Shown in pieces: positions 1 through 7,848 of a stretch of 64,000 bases of DNA. Both the position numbers and the translations under genes were made by a program. The first letter of the stretch is position 1. The number at the start of each line of letters is the position of its first letter. The DNA comes from Williamsia maris. Lineage in GTDB: Bacteria > Actinomycetota > Actinomycetes > Mycobacteriales > Mycobacteriaceae. The notes beneath the pieces are model-generated. The model had not been told where the DNA came from. It was given only the letters and a program-made list of their open reading frames with translations, and made no database searches. Where the stretch lies: contig NZ_JAMTCJ010000002.1 of the NCBI RefSeq assembly GCF_024171815.1, positions 186,001 to 250,000 of the forward strand, in the 5' to 3' direction.

Positions 1-1229
1 TCATGACATCCCCGGCGCGAGGACTGCTGTATCCGGTCGTCGAAACCCTGGTCACGCTGCGACGCCGCGGTGCCGCGGTCCACGTCATCACCCTCGCCGA
101 CGAGGTCGTTCGTATGCAGGACCTCGGTTTCACCGCCTCCGCGCTGCCACCCGAACTCAACGACGCACACCCCGGGGACTGGAAAGGGGACGGCCGCCGA
201 TCCGTCGGCGCATTGACCGACGGACTCATCGACCGCGCCGAGGCCGAATTCCGACACCTCACCTCGACTGTGTCGACTTATCGGCCGGACATGATCCTCA
301 CGGACGTGAGCGCGACCGGCGCACAATGCGCCGCCGAGGCGTCCGGCCTGCCGTGGGCGATCTGGTGCCCGACGTTCCTCCCGCTGTTCAGCACCGACGG
401 ACCGCCCATCGGACTGGGGTTGCGCCCGGGGACGACCCGGGCGGCGCGGATGCGTGACGTCGGGCTGGCCCATGTGTCCCGGGCGATCTGGGAGTTCGCG
501 TTCAAGAAGAAATTCAACCGATGGCGTCTCACCCACGACCTGCCCGCGGTCGCCCACTGCGACGAGCCTCTCCGTCGGGCGCCGTTGATCATGAGTTTCT
601 GCGGGCCACCGCTGGAGAACCGGCACGGGGACTGGCCGGACACCGTCGAACTCGTCGGACCGTCCTCGTGGGCACCGCCGACCGAGCCCGACCCGGTCAT
701 CGATGCGATCACCGACCCCATCGCGTTGGTGACGTGTTCGACAGAACTGCAGGCCGACTCTGCGTTGGCGGGCACCGCGCTGGCGGCTCTGGAGGACAGC
801 GGACTGCATGCCGTGGTCACCACCGGCGCCCTCGACCCCGACACGTTCACCTCCACCGCGAACTCCACCGTGACCCGGTTCGTCCCGCACGAGCAGGTCC
901 TCGCCACGGCCTCGGTGGTCATCACCCACGGCGGCATGGGCATCACCCAGAAGGCGTTGGCTCGCGGAATCCCGCTGGTCATCGTGCCGTTCGGGCGAGA
1001 TCAACGCGATGTCGCGGTCCGGGTGCACGCGGGCGGATCGGGCGTTCGTCTCGACCCTCGGGACCTCACACCCGAAACGTTGCGGGCGGCGGTGTCCACC
1101 GCTCTGGGCCGGACCGAGGACGCCCGACGCGTCGCATCGATCGTGTCCGCCGAGGGCTCGGCCGTCCGCGCCGCGGACCACATCGAGCGGATACTGGCCG
1201 CCCGGCGGACCACCGGTGCCGTCGCCTAG
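1..1229 (+). CDS. UGT/MGT-type glycosyltransferase, 5' end cut off by the window
   Basis: This is a nucleotide-sugar-dependent glycosyltransferase of the GT-B (UDPGT-like, GT1) type. The visible 408 residues begin inside the first Rossmann strand: 'SPARGLLYPVVETL' normally sits about ten residues from the N-terminus, so the Met at base 3 is probably internal and the gene starts upstream of the window. The C-terminal donor-binding signature HGGMGI, followed by ARGIPLVIVPFGRDQ, lies near residues 305-335. The usual family members glycosylate small lipophilic acceptors or antibiotics. The acceptor here cannot be read from sequence. It ends 84 bases before the next gene on the same strand. Confidence 0.85.
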   Translation, partial: MTSPARGLLYPVVETLVTLRRRGAAVHVITLADEVVRMQDLGFTASALPPELNDAHPGDWKGDGRRSVGALTDGLIDRAEAEFRHLTSTVSTYRPDMILTDVSATGAQCAAEASGLPWAIWCPTFLPLFSTDGPPIGLGLRPGTTRAARMRDVGLAHVSRAIWEFAFKKKFNRWRLTHDLPAVAHCDEPLRRAPLIMSFCGPPLENRHGDWPDTVELVGPSSWAPPTEPDPVIDAITDPIALVTCSTELQADSALAGTALAALEDSGLHAVVTTGALDPDTFTSTANSTVTRFVPHEQVLATASVVITHGGMGITQKALARGIPLVIVPFGRDQRDVAVRVHAGGSGVRLDPRDLTPETLRAAVSTALGRTEDARRVASIVSAEGSAVRAADHIERILAARRTTGAVA

Positions 1230-1313
1230 AAAAGCCGTGGCCCACAAACGACATCTGCGGCCCGTGTCGCGTCGAATAAACTCCTAGGGAGAGATCGAGC
1301 GGAAGCGACACAC

Positions 1314-1904
1314 ATGCCCCAGCATCAGGAACCGAACAACCGACGGCTCGAGACCCGTCGTGTCACCGGGCGCCCGGTTGCGGCCACGAACCCCCTCGAA
1401 CGCAGTGTCGACATCACCGAACGTCGGCTGCAGAAGCTCGTCTTCATCCTCGCCATCTTCCTGCTGCCCGCGATCATCGCCCCCGGCGTCCTGATCTGGC
1501 AGACGCGTGACGACGCGCCCCGCATCGAGACCAGCACCGCCATCGCGACCACCACGGCCGGTGCGGCACCCATCGCCCCGATCACGTCGACCATCGGCGC
1601 CGACAACTCCAACAAGGTCGCCGCGCACTGGTCCTGGCAGGGCGGCGACAAGACCGGGGTCATCACGGTGCCGCCCGGGACCGACGCGGGCACCCGGCTC
1701 CCGATCACCGTCGACGCGCAGGGCAATCCGCGGCCGGCGGTCCCGATCCCCGCCGACGCCGGGGTGACCGCGGTGATGGTGGTCGTGGTCCTGCTCGGGG
1801 TGTTGATGGGAGCGGTCATCGCGACGATGACCTGGATCCGACGTCGCTACGACCACAAGCGCGACGTGCTCTGGGACGAGGCGCTGCACCGCTTCTTCTC
1901 CTGA
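1314..1904 (+). CDS. Rv1733c-like two-pass membrane protein
   Basis: The 196-residue protein resembles the mycobacterial Rv1733c family of small membrane proteins of unknown function. It has an Arg-rich N-terminus, a first membrane segment at about residues 41-62 (KLVFILAIFLLPAIIAPGVLIW), a roughly 85-residue loop predicted outside the cell and rich in Thr/Ala/Pro, and a second membrane segment at about 150-172. A short basic tail ends in RRYDHKRDVLWDEALHRFFS. There is a weak GGAAG ribosome site 9 nt before the ATG. The family assignment rests on topology and the conserved tail; function is unknown. Confidence 0.7.
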   Translation: MPQHQEPNNRRLETRRVTGRPVAATNPLERSVDITERRLQKLVFILAIFLLPAIIAPGVLIWQTRDDAPRIETSTAIATTTAGAAPIAPITSTIGADNSNKVAAHWSWQGGDKTGVITVPPGTDAGTRLPITVDAQGNPRPAVPIPADAGVTAVMVVVVLLGVLMGAVIATMTWIRRRYDHKRDVLWDEALHRFFS

Positions 1905-1920
1905 GCCGATCCGCCGGGGC

Positions 1921-3003
1921 TCACTCCTCGATGCGGTTGCCCTCGGAGTCCCAGTGCTCGGCGACCTTCTTGCTGGGTTGCACGCGCGGCGGTTCACCCG
2001 GCTGCTTCGGATAGTCCGGCGGCCAGTTCAGTTCGCCACCCGGCAACGACTCCCACAGCTCGAGCAACGGTTCGATCGAGTACGACTCCGCATCGATCTC
2101 GGCCCACGGATCCCCGTCGGCCACATAGTCCCGGATGGTCGTCAGGTTGAAGTCGCGGGCGTCGGTGATCTCGGCGAGCCGCGACCACGACACCGGCGTG
2201 CTCACCGGAGCCCCCGGCTGGGCGCGCAGGCTCCAGGCACTGGCGATCGTCCGGTCCCGCAGGTTCTGGTTGTAGTCCAGGAAGAGCCGCGTGCCGCGCT
2301 CCTCCTTCCACCACGCGGTGGTCACACCGTCGTCGCGGCGCTCGAGCTCGCGGCCCAGCCCGATGGCGGCGTGCCGGACCTCGTCGAACGTCCACCGCGG
2401 CTCGATGCGGACGTAGATGTGGATCCCGCGGTTGCCACTGGTCTTCGGGAAGCCGCGTAACCCCAACTCCTCCAACAACTCCTCGGCCACCGCGGCCACG
2501 CGTTGAGCGTCGGAGAACGATGTCCCCGGCTGTGGGTCGAGGTCGATGCGGAGCTCGTCGGGGTGATCGACATCCGAGCGACGGACCGGCCAGGGATGGA
2601 ACGTCAGGGCGCCCATCTGCGCGGCCCACACCAGCGACGCCGGCTCGGTGGGACACAGTTCGTCGGCCTTGCGACCGCTGGGGAACGCGATCGTCACGGT
2701 GTCGACGAAATCGGGCGCCCCCTTCGGCAGACGCTTCTGATAGAAACCGTCGCCCTCGCGGTCCTGCGGACCGGTGGCCAACCGCATGCCCTCGCGCCAC
2801 CCGTCGGGCCATCGCTCCATCGCGGTGGGGCGCTCGCCGACCGCCGACATCAGCACGTCGCCGACCGCCGCGAAGTACTCGCACACATCGAGTTTGGTGA
2901 TGTCCGGCGTCCGGTCGGTCGACGCGTAGACAACCCGGTCCGGGCTGGAGACACGCACCTCGCGGTCGCCGACGGCGACCATCGCCGCGGGGGTCTTGGC
3001 CAT
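1921..3003 (-). CDS. LigD-type primase-polymerase (Prim-PolC/PolD1-like)
   Basis: This stand-alone archaeo-eukaryotic primase-type polymerase is related to the polymerase domain of LigD and to mycobacterial PolD1 (Rv3730c). In those relatives it fills short gaps, preferring ribonucleotides, in excision repair. Visible motifs are the metal-binding RIDLDPQPG, the SGNRGIHIYV nucleotide-binding motif and the DYNQN segment. I chose the ATG at 3003 (MAKTPAAMVAVGD, 360 aa). It overlaps the upstream ligase stop as TGATG, which implies translational coupling. The open frame extends further upstream, but that part is ligase-antisense-like sequence without homology. The C-terminus (PPDYPKQPGEPPRVQPSKK) is typical of the family. 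Confidence 0.93.
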   Translation of the reverse strand: MAKTPAAMVAVGDREVRVSSPDRVVYASTDRTPDITKLDVCEYFAAVGDVLMSAVGERPTAMERWPDGWREGMRLATGPQDREGDGFYQKRLPKGAPDFVDTVTIAFPSGRKADELCPTEPASLVWAAQMGALTFHPWPVRRSDVDHPDELRIDLDPQPGTSFSDAQRVAAVAEELLEELGLRGFPKTSGNRGIHIYVRIEPRWTFDEVRHAAIGLGRELERRDDGVTTAWWKEERGTRLFLDYNQNLRDRTIASAWSLRAQPGAPVSTPVSWSRLAEITDARDFNLTTIRDYVADGDPWAEIDAESYSIEPLLELWESLPGGELNWPPDYPKQPGEPPRVQPSKKVAEHWDSEGNRIEE

Positions 3004-4049
3004 CAGTCGGCCCCTTCCAGGACGTCGTGCAGGTCGTAGGTCAGGGGGACCTCGAGCTGGTCGTAGCCGCAGCTCTCCGGGTCCCGGTCGGGCCGCCAGC
3101 GTTGGAACCGCACGGTGTGGCGGAAGCGGTCGCCCTCCATCTGGTCGTAGCCCACCTCGACGACGAGCTCCGGTCGGATCGGCACCCACTGGCCGGTTCC
3201 GGACGCATTCCATCGGTTGGGTTCGCCCTCGGCGAGCTTGTCCGGGTTCAGTCGCAGCGGCTCGAACTGCTGCTGCAGCTCGATGCGCTTGGCGTCGGTG
3301 AAGGCGCTCGACCCTCCGACGCTGTGCAGCTCACCGTCGCGGTAGAGACCCAGCAGCATCGACCCGAGCCCGGTGCCGCTCTTGTGGATTCGGTACCCGA
3401 TGACGACGCAGTCGGCCGTGCGCTTGTGCTTCACCTTGAGCATCTCGCGCTTGCCGGGGAGGTAGTGGCCGGCGATCCGTTTGCTCACGACCCCGTCGAG
3501 ACCGGCGCCCTCGAACGCGGAGAACCAGTCCACGGCGGTGGCCGGGTCGGTGGTCACGCGACTCACGCGCAGGCTGCCTGCCCCGGGGATGGCCTCGGTG
3601 AGCGCGTCGCGCCGGACGTCGAACCTCTCGCCGGTCAGGTCGCGGTCGCCGAGCGCGAGTGCATCGAAGCCGATGAACATCGCCGGTGTCTTCTCCGCCA
3701 GCATCTGCACCCGGGAATCGGCGGGGTGGATGCGTTGGCTCAGCGAGTCCCAGTCCAGACGCCGGACCCCGCCGATCAGTTTCTGGACCCCGATCTCGCC
3801 GTCGACGACCACGCGATCGGGCAGCTCCACGCGGGCCGCCTCGACGAGCTCGGGGAAGTAGCGGGCGAGGTCCTTGCCGCTGCGTGACCCGATGACCACT
3901 TCGTCGCCGTCACGAAAGATCAGGGCGCGGAATCCGTCCCACTTGGGTTCGTGCGAGAACACGGGTTGATCGCCGTCGAACTGGTCGGGTACCGAGGTCA
4001 CGGCCTTGGCCAGCATCGGCGACACCGGGGGGAGCACTGGGAGGTCCAC
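3003..4049 (-). CDS. ligC: ATP-dependent DNA ligase, LigC type
   Basis: ATP-dependent DNA ligase of 348 residues that seals nicks in repair. The adenylation motif EPKWDGFRA near residue 34 supplies the catalytic lysine. Further nucleotidyltransferase motifs are visible as SRSGKDLARYFPE, VVDGEIGV, FDALALG, GVVSKRI and LKVKHKRTADCVVIGY, followed by an OB-fold domain. Length and lack of extra domains match mycobacterial LigC (Rv3731), not the large LigD fusion. It starts at GTG 4049. It is the first gene of a two-gene unit with the polymerase, sharing the base T at 3003. The pair likely acts together in base-excision or gap repair. Confidence 0.93.
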   Translation of the reverse strand: MDLPVLPPVSPMLAKAVTSVPDQFDGDQPVFSHEPKWDGFRALIFRDGDEVVIGSRSGKDLARYFPELVEAARVELPDRVVVDGEIGVQKLIGGVRRLDWDSLSQRIHPADSRVQMLAEKTPAMFIGFDALALGDRDLTGERFDVRRDALTEAIPGAGSLRVSRVTTDPATAVDWFSAFEGAGLDGVVSKRIAGHYLPGKREMLKVKHKRTADCVVIGYRIHKSGTGLGSMLLGLYRDGELHSVGGSSAFTDAKRIELQQQFEPLRLNPDKLAEGEPNRWNASGTGQWVPIRPELVVEVGYDQMEGDRFRHTVRFQRWRPDRDPESCGYDQLEVPLTYDLHDVLEGAD

Positions 4050-4081
4050 ACCCCCATCGTTGCATCACCTCCCCCGTCGAG

Positions 4082-4135
4082 TGGGCGGATGTGGACGCCG
4101 ACTGGGCGGATGCGGACGTCGACTGGGCGGTGGCG
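4082..4135. repeat. 21-nt tandem array, two full units and part of a third
   Basis: The unit TGGGCGGATGtGGACGcCGAC starts at 4082, recurs at 4103 and begins again at 4124, so the period is exactly 21 nt. The copies differ at a few positions. The array lies between the divergent ligC and gluQ genes, and its end runs to within about 20 bases of the gluQ ATG. It resembles in period, but not in sequence, the other intergenic arrays of this window. Confidence 0.75.
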
Positions 4136-4152
4136 TCGATATCCTCGACACC

Positions 4153-5082
4153 ATGGCCGAGACGTCGAGCGACCCCGCGGGCGCCGGCCGTTACGCACCC
4201 TCGCCCTCGGGTGACCTGCACATCGGTAACCTCCGGACCGCGCTGCTGGCCTGGCTCTTCGCCCGCCACAGCGGTCGCCGCTTCCTCCTGCGGATCGAGG
4301 ATCTCGACGACCGCGCAAAGGCAGGCGTGGCCGAGGCCCAACTGCGTGACCTGCGGTCCATCGGCATCGACTGGGACGACGAGCCGATGCGGCAGTCCGA
4401 CCGCCGGACGGCACACGACGCTGCGATCGACACCCTCACCGCCGCCGGACGAACGTTCGAGTGTTTCTGCAGTCGCAAGGAGATCCAGGCCGCACCGACC
4501 GCACCGCACGCCCCACCCGGCGCCTACCCCGGGACGTGCCGCGATCTCGACGACGACGAGCGCATCCGACACCGCGCCGAGGGCCGCTCGCCTGCGATCC
4601 GACTGCGTTCGAACACATCGCGTTTCACCATCGTCGACGATCTGTGCGGCCGCTACACCGGCGTGGTCGACGACTTCGTGTTGCGACGTGGCGACGGCAC
4701 CGCCGCCTACAACCTCGCCGTGGTGGTCGACGACGGCGCGCAGGGCATCGACCAGGTGGTCCGGGCCGACGACCTGCTCTCCTCGACACCCCGCCAGGCC
4801 TACCTCGCGACGCTGCTCGGGCTGCCCGTCCCCGACCACACGCACGTCCCACTGGTGCTCAACCCCGCCGGACAGCGGCTCGCCAAGCGCGACGGCGCCG
4901 TCACCCTGGCCGATCTCGCGCTCGTCGGCGTCGACACCGCTCAGGTGTTGTCCCTCATGGCGAGGTCATTACTGATGGCAAAGAAGGACGAAAGCGTCAC
5001 CACGGCAACCCTTCTCGACAGATTTGACCCGACACGACTCCCGGACGGCCCGTGGATCCTCGATCCGCACGATCTCTGGTGA
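4153..5082 (+). CDS. gluQ: Glutamyl-Q tRNA(Asp) synthetase
   Basis: This class I aminoacyl-tRNA synthetase-like enzyme activates glutamate and attaches it to the queuosine base at position 34 of tRNA(Asp). It has the HIGH-type motif (RYAPSPSGDLHIGNLRTALLA), the zinc-site cysteines in CFCSRKEI and GTCRDL, and a KMSKS-like LAKRDGA. At 309 residues it lacks the anticodon-binding domain of true GluRS, which is diagnostic. I chose ATG 4153 because the catalytic motif follows directly; the frame is open upstream to 4006 without homology. A tRNA-guanine transglycosylase gene, which would create the acceptor base, lies about 0.9 kb downstream on the other strand. Confidence 0.93.
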   Translation: MAETSSDPAGAGRYAPSPSGDLHIGNLRTALLAWLFARHSGRRFLLRIEDLDDRAKAGVAEAQLRDLRSIGIDWDDEPMRQSDRRTAHDAAIDTLTAAGRTFECFCSRKEIQAAPTAPHAPPGAYPGTCRDLDDDERIRHRAEGRSPAIRLRSNTSRFTIVDDLCGRYTGVVDDFVLRRGDGTAAYNLAVVVDDGAQGIDQVVRADDLLSSTPRQAYLATLLGLPVPDHTHVPLVLNPAGQRLAKRDGAVTLADLALVGVDTAQVLSLMARSLLMAKKDESVTTATLLDRFDPTRLPDGPWILDPHDLW

Positions 5083-5092
5083 ATCGCGACGC

Positions 5093-5109
5093 CCTGACTT
5101 GCGGTCAGG
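5093..5109 (+). terminator. Weak hairpin after gluQ
   Basis: CCTGAC and GTCAGG (5093-5098 and 5104-5109) form a 6-bp stem with a 5-nt loop, 10 bases after the gluQ stop codon. There is no T-run, so this is only a possible terminator. Confidence 0.3.
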
Positions 5110-5207
5110 TCCCCACCAAACTCTCGAGATGCCGGTTACGTCTGACTTAGACTCGTGGAGCACCGCCCCGCCATCGGGTGGAGTCGGTCACGACGAGAGG
5201 ACCAGAC

Positions 5208-5909
5208 ATGAGCGGACCGCAATACCCCGGAACCGGGCCGGAGGGGCAGCAGCCCCAGTACGGCCAATCCGACCCGAACCAGCAGCCGCCGCAGTACGGC
5301 GCACCTGACCAGGGCAGCTACCCGCCGCCCGGGCAGTACCCGCCGCCTGCCGGCCAGTACCCACCGCCCGGGCAGTACGGCCAGCCCGGCGCCTACCCGC
5401 CGCCCCCGCCGGTCGGGCAGTCCGCCTACGACCAGGGCATCTACTCCACGGCCGGTCAGCCGGCCGGTGCCGGGATCCGTCTGGGTGCACGCATCATCGA
5501 CGGCCTGATCGTCGGTATCCCGGTCGCGATCGTCGAGGGCATCATCGGTGTCGCCGCGGGCAACATCGCCTACTATGTGGCGTCGGTCATCCTCAGCTTC
5601 GCGGCCATCGCGTACTTCACGTACTTCGAGTCCCGCAAGGGCGCGACCCTGGGCAAGCAGCTCCTCAAGCTGCGGACCGTCGGACCGGACGGCAACCTCC
5701 CCGCACAGGACATCGCGTTCAAGCGCAACATCTGGCTGCTGCTCTCGGTGCTGTCGTCGCTGCTCGGCTTCATCTTCTTCCTGCCGTTCCTGGTCGGGCT
5801 GGCCACCTTGGCGCTGCTCATCGCCATCGGCGTGACCATCAACAACGACCCCAACAAGCAGGGACTGCACGACAAGTTCGCGGGCGGCACCCGCGTCGTG
5901 AAGGTCTGA
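5208..5909 (+). CDS. RDD family membrane protein with Pro/Gln/Tyr-rich N-terminus
   Basis: Membrane protein of 233 residues. Residues 1-85 are low complexity, built on repeated YPPPGQYPPP and QPPQYG units. The RDD domain follows, with its namesake Arg and Asp in RLGARIIDGL (about 91-100), a membrane segment at about 97-115, a second at about 121-139, the ESRKGATLGKQLLKLRTVG loop, and a third at about 175-208. The conserved C-terminal QGLHDKFAGGTRVV is present. RDD proteins are poorly understood and some have been linked to ion transport. The start at ATG 5208 is preceded by GAGAGG at 5195-5200. The Pro-rich cytoplasmic tail is common in actinobacterial members. Confidence 0.88.
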   Translation: MSGPQYPGTGPEGQQPQYGQSDPNQQPPQYGAPDQGSYPPPGQYPPPAGQYPPPGQYGQPGAYPPPPPVGQSAYDQGIYSTAGQPAGAGIRLGARIIDGLIVGIPVAIVEGIIGVAAGNIAYYVASVILSFAAIAYFTYFESRKGATLGKQLLKLRTVGPDGNLPAQDIAFKRNIWLLLSVLSSLLGFIFFLPFLVGLATLALLIAIGVTINNDPNKQGLHDKFAGGTRVVKV

Positions 5910-5952
5910 TCACCACCGCACGACTCTGAGCCGGCGTTGCTACGCGGGCGGC

Positions 5953-7230
5953 CTACCGGCTGCCCGCGTAGTAGCGCGCCAGGAACCCGTCGCGGTACTC
6001 GGCGTAGGTCCCGTTCTCGATGGCCTGCCGGGCACGGTCGACCAGGGTGACGATGAAGTGTTCGTTGTGGATGGTGCACAACGTCGACGCCAACCCCTCC
6101 TTCGCCTTGAACAGGTGGTGGATGTACGCGCGGCTGTACTGCGTGGCGTAGTTGTCGAGCTCCGGGTCCAGGGAGCTGAAATCACTGCGGAAGCGTGCGT
6201 TGGTGACGTTGTAACGACCGTCGAACGAGTAGATCGCACCGTTGCGCGCCACTCGTGACGGCGAGACGCAGTCGAACGTGTCGATGCCGCTCTCGATCGC
6301 GGTGAAGATGTCGTCCGGCTCGCTGATCCCCAGCAGGTGTTTGGCTGTCTCGGTCGGCAGTTCGGAGTTGACCCAGCCGACGATGCGCCCGAGGTTCTCC
6401 TTCTCGAGTGCGCCACCGATCCCGTAGCCGCCGAAGCCGCGGCCGCCGGCGTCCTGATCGCGACGACTCGCCTCCATCAGATCCCGAGCCGCGAGCCGTC
6501 GCAGATCCTCGTACTGCGCCCCCTGGATCACACCCCACAGCGACTGCACCGGACGGTGGTTGCGCTCGGCGGTGAGCCGGTTGTGTTCGGCCAGGCACCG
6601 GATCGCCCAGAGCCGCGTGCGCTCCAGCGAATTGACCTGGTACGGACGGGTGTTCATCAACGTGGTGAGCTCGTCGAACGCGAAGATGATGTCGGCACCG
6701 AGCTGGTGCTGGATCTGCATCGACACCTCCGGGGTGAACCGGTGCGTCGTCCCGTCCAGGTGCGACTTGAACGTCACGCCGTCGTCGTCGACCCGCGCGA
6801 GCCGCTCCTTGCCCGGCGCGATGACATCGTCGTTCTCGGCGTCGCGCACCTCCATCGAGATGACCTTCTTGAACCCGACGCCCAGCGACATCACCTGGAA
6901 CCCGCCGCTGTCGGTGTAGGTCGGGCCGGGCCAGTTCATGAACCGACCGAGCCCACCGGCGGCGTCGATGATCGCCGGGCCCGGCTGCAGGTAGAGGTGA
7001 TAGGCGTTGGCCAACACCGCCTGGGCCCCCAGATCCGCAACCGCCTCGGGCAACACGGTCTTGACCGTCGCCTTGGTGCCCACCGGGATGAAGGCCGGGG
7101 TCGCGATGTCACCGTGCGGCGTGTGGATCACACCCGTCCGGCCGAGTGTCCCCTCCAGCGGGGTGCCGAACTCGAAACTGCGGTCGGGCGCGTGGTCGGT
7201 GTCGTCGGGCGTGGTCACGCCCGTGATCAT
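5953..7230 (-). CDS. tgt: tRNA-guanine(34) transglycosylase (queuine/preQ1 insertion), atypical zinc site
   Basis: TIM-barrel base-exchange enzyme that replaces G34 in GUN-anticodon tRNAs with a 7-deazaguanine on the queuosine pathway. The 425 residues carry YTDSGGFQVMSL (general base Asp107), GGYGIGGAL and DTFDCVSPSRVARNG (nucleophile region, Asp317). The usual zinc ligands CxCxxC just before YSRAYLHHL are missing: here the segment is PELDNYATQYSRAYIHHL (about 356-372). The histidine in TIHN (388) remains. Length and all other motifs fit TGT rather than an archaeosine or DNA-modifying homologue. GluQRS, which modifies queuosine, is about 0.9 kb away. No queuosine-precursor synthesis genes are in the window, so a salvaged base may be used. 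Confidence 0.9.
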   Translation of the reverse strand: MITGVTTPDDTDHAPDRSFEFGTPLEGTLGRTGVIHTPHGDIATPAFIPVGTKATVKTVLPEAVADLGAQAVLANAYHLYLQPGPAIIDAAGGLGRFMNWPGPTYTDSGGFQVMSLGVGFKKVISMEVRDAENDDVIAPGKERLARVDDDGVTFKSHLDGTTHRFTPEVSMQIQHQLGADIIFAFDELTTLMNTRPYQVNSLERTRLWAIRCLAEHNRLTAERNHRPVQSLWGVIQGAQYEDLRRLAARDLMEASRRDQDAGGRGFGGYGIGGALEKENLGRIVGWVNSELPTETAKHLLGISEPDDIFTAIESGIDTFDCVSPSRVARNGAIYSFDGRYNVTNARFRSDFSSLDPELDNYATQYSRAYIHHLFKAKEGLASTLCTIHNEHFIVTLVDRARQAIENGTYAEYRDGFLARYYAGSR

Positions 7231-7263
7231 CTCAGACGTCGGCGATGGCCAGACCGACGCGCG

Positions 7264-7746
7264 TCACCGCGGAGCGTCGCAGGAAGGCGCCGGTGCGTCC
7301 TCGAAGAACGGCTTGCCCTTGGGCAGCAGGTAGAGCACGTCGAGGACCACCGGGGTCTTCGTGAGATTGCGTCCGACGTGGGTGTTCTTCTCACCTTCGG
7401 GCTCGATGATCAACTGGCCCTGGCGGTAGACGACGGGCTTGCAGTCCGCACCCGGGTGGGTCAGCGTTCCCTGCTTGACGATCCCCACCAGCCGGCCGTC
7501 GTGGAAGTGCCATCCCGTGGTGCCGCCCGGCGCGATGGTGATCTCACGGACCGTCGCCTGTCCTGGTCCGGTGATGAACGGCAGCAGGCCGGCGGGGACG
7601 TCGGCCTGCGCGAGATTCACCGCGCTGATCCCCGAACTCGGTGTCGCACCCGCTGTTCCGGCCGGGAGGGCGACCGCGGCGAGCGCGCAGCCCATCGCGA
7701 CGATCGCCGTACGGGTCAACTGTCTCGTCACGCTCGCGGTGTCCAT
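7264..7746 (-). CDS. Secreted cupin-domain protein
   Basis: A 160-residue exported protein. Residues 1-35 form a signal peptide (Arg/Thr start, hydrophobic IVAMGCALAAVALPA, cleavage near AGA-TPS). The cupin core follows: TIAPGGTTGWHFHDG supplies two metal-binding histidines, then GTLTHPGADC, and IIEPEGEKNTHVGRN supplies the third histidine. Two cysteines in the mature part may form a disulfide. Such small extracytoplasmic cupins are common in actinobacteria, but their substrate is not known. It ends 33 bases from the tgt start and is separated from the upstream MMPL gene by a strong hairpin. Confidence 0.82.
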   Translation of the reverse strand: MDTASVTRQLTRTAIVAMGCALAAVALPAGTAGATPSSGISAVNLAQADVPAGLLPFITGPGQATVREITIAPGGTTGWHFHDGRLVGIVKQGTLTHPGADCKPVVYRQGQLIIEPEGEKNTHVGRNLTKTPVVLDVLYLLPKGKPFFEDAPAPSCDAPR

Positions 7747-7775
7747 GGCGGCAGATTAACCCTCGATACACAGAC

Positions 7776-7823
7776 AGCGACGACGATTGCGGCGATGAAA
7801 TATCGCTCGCAACCGTCGTCGCT
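7776..7823 (-). terminator. Long imperfect hairpin after the MMPL gene
   Basis: AGCGACGACG (7776-7785) pairs with CGTCGTCGCT (7814-7823). The inner parts TTGCG/CGCAA and GCGAT/ATCGC continue the stem around a short GAAAT loop. It sits 25 bases after the MMPL stop on the minus strand and before the cupin gene, so it probably ends MMPL transcription. Confidence 0.65.
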
Positions 7824-7848
7824 TCGTCAATCTCGCGCGAGGGTGGGA

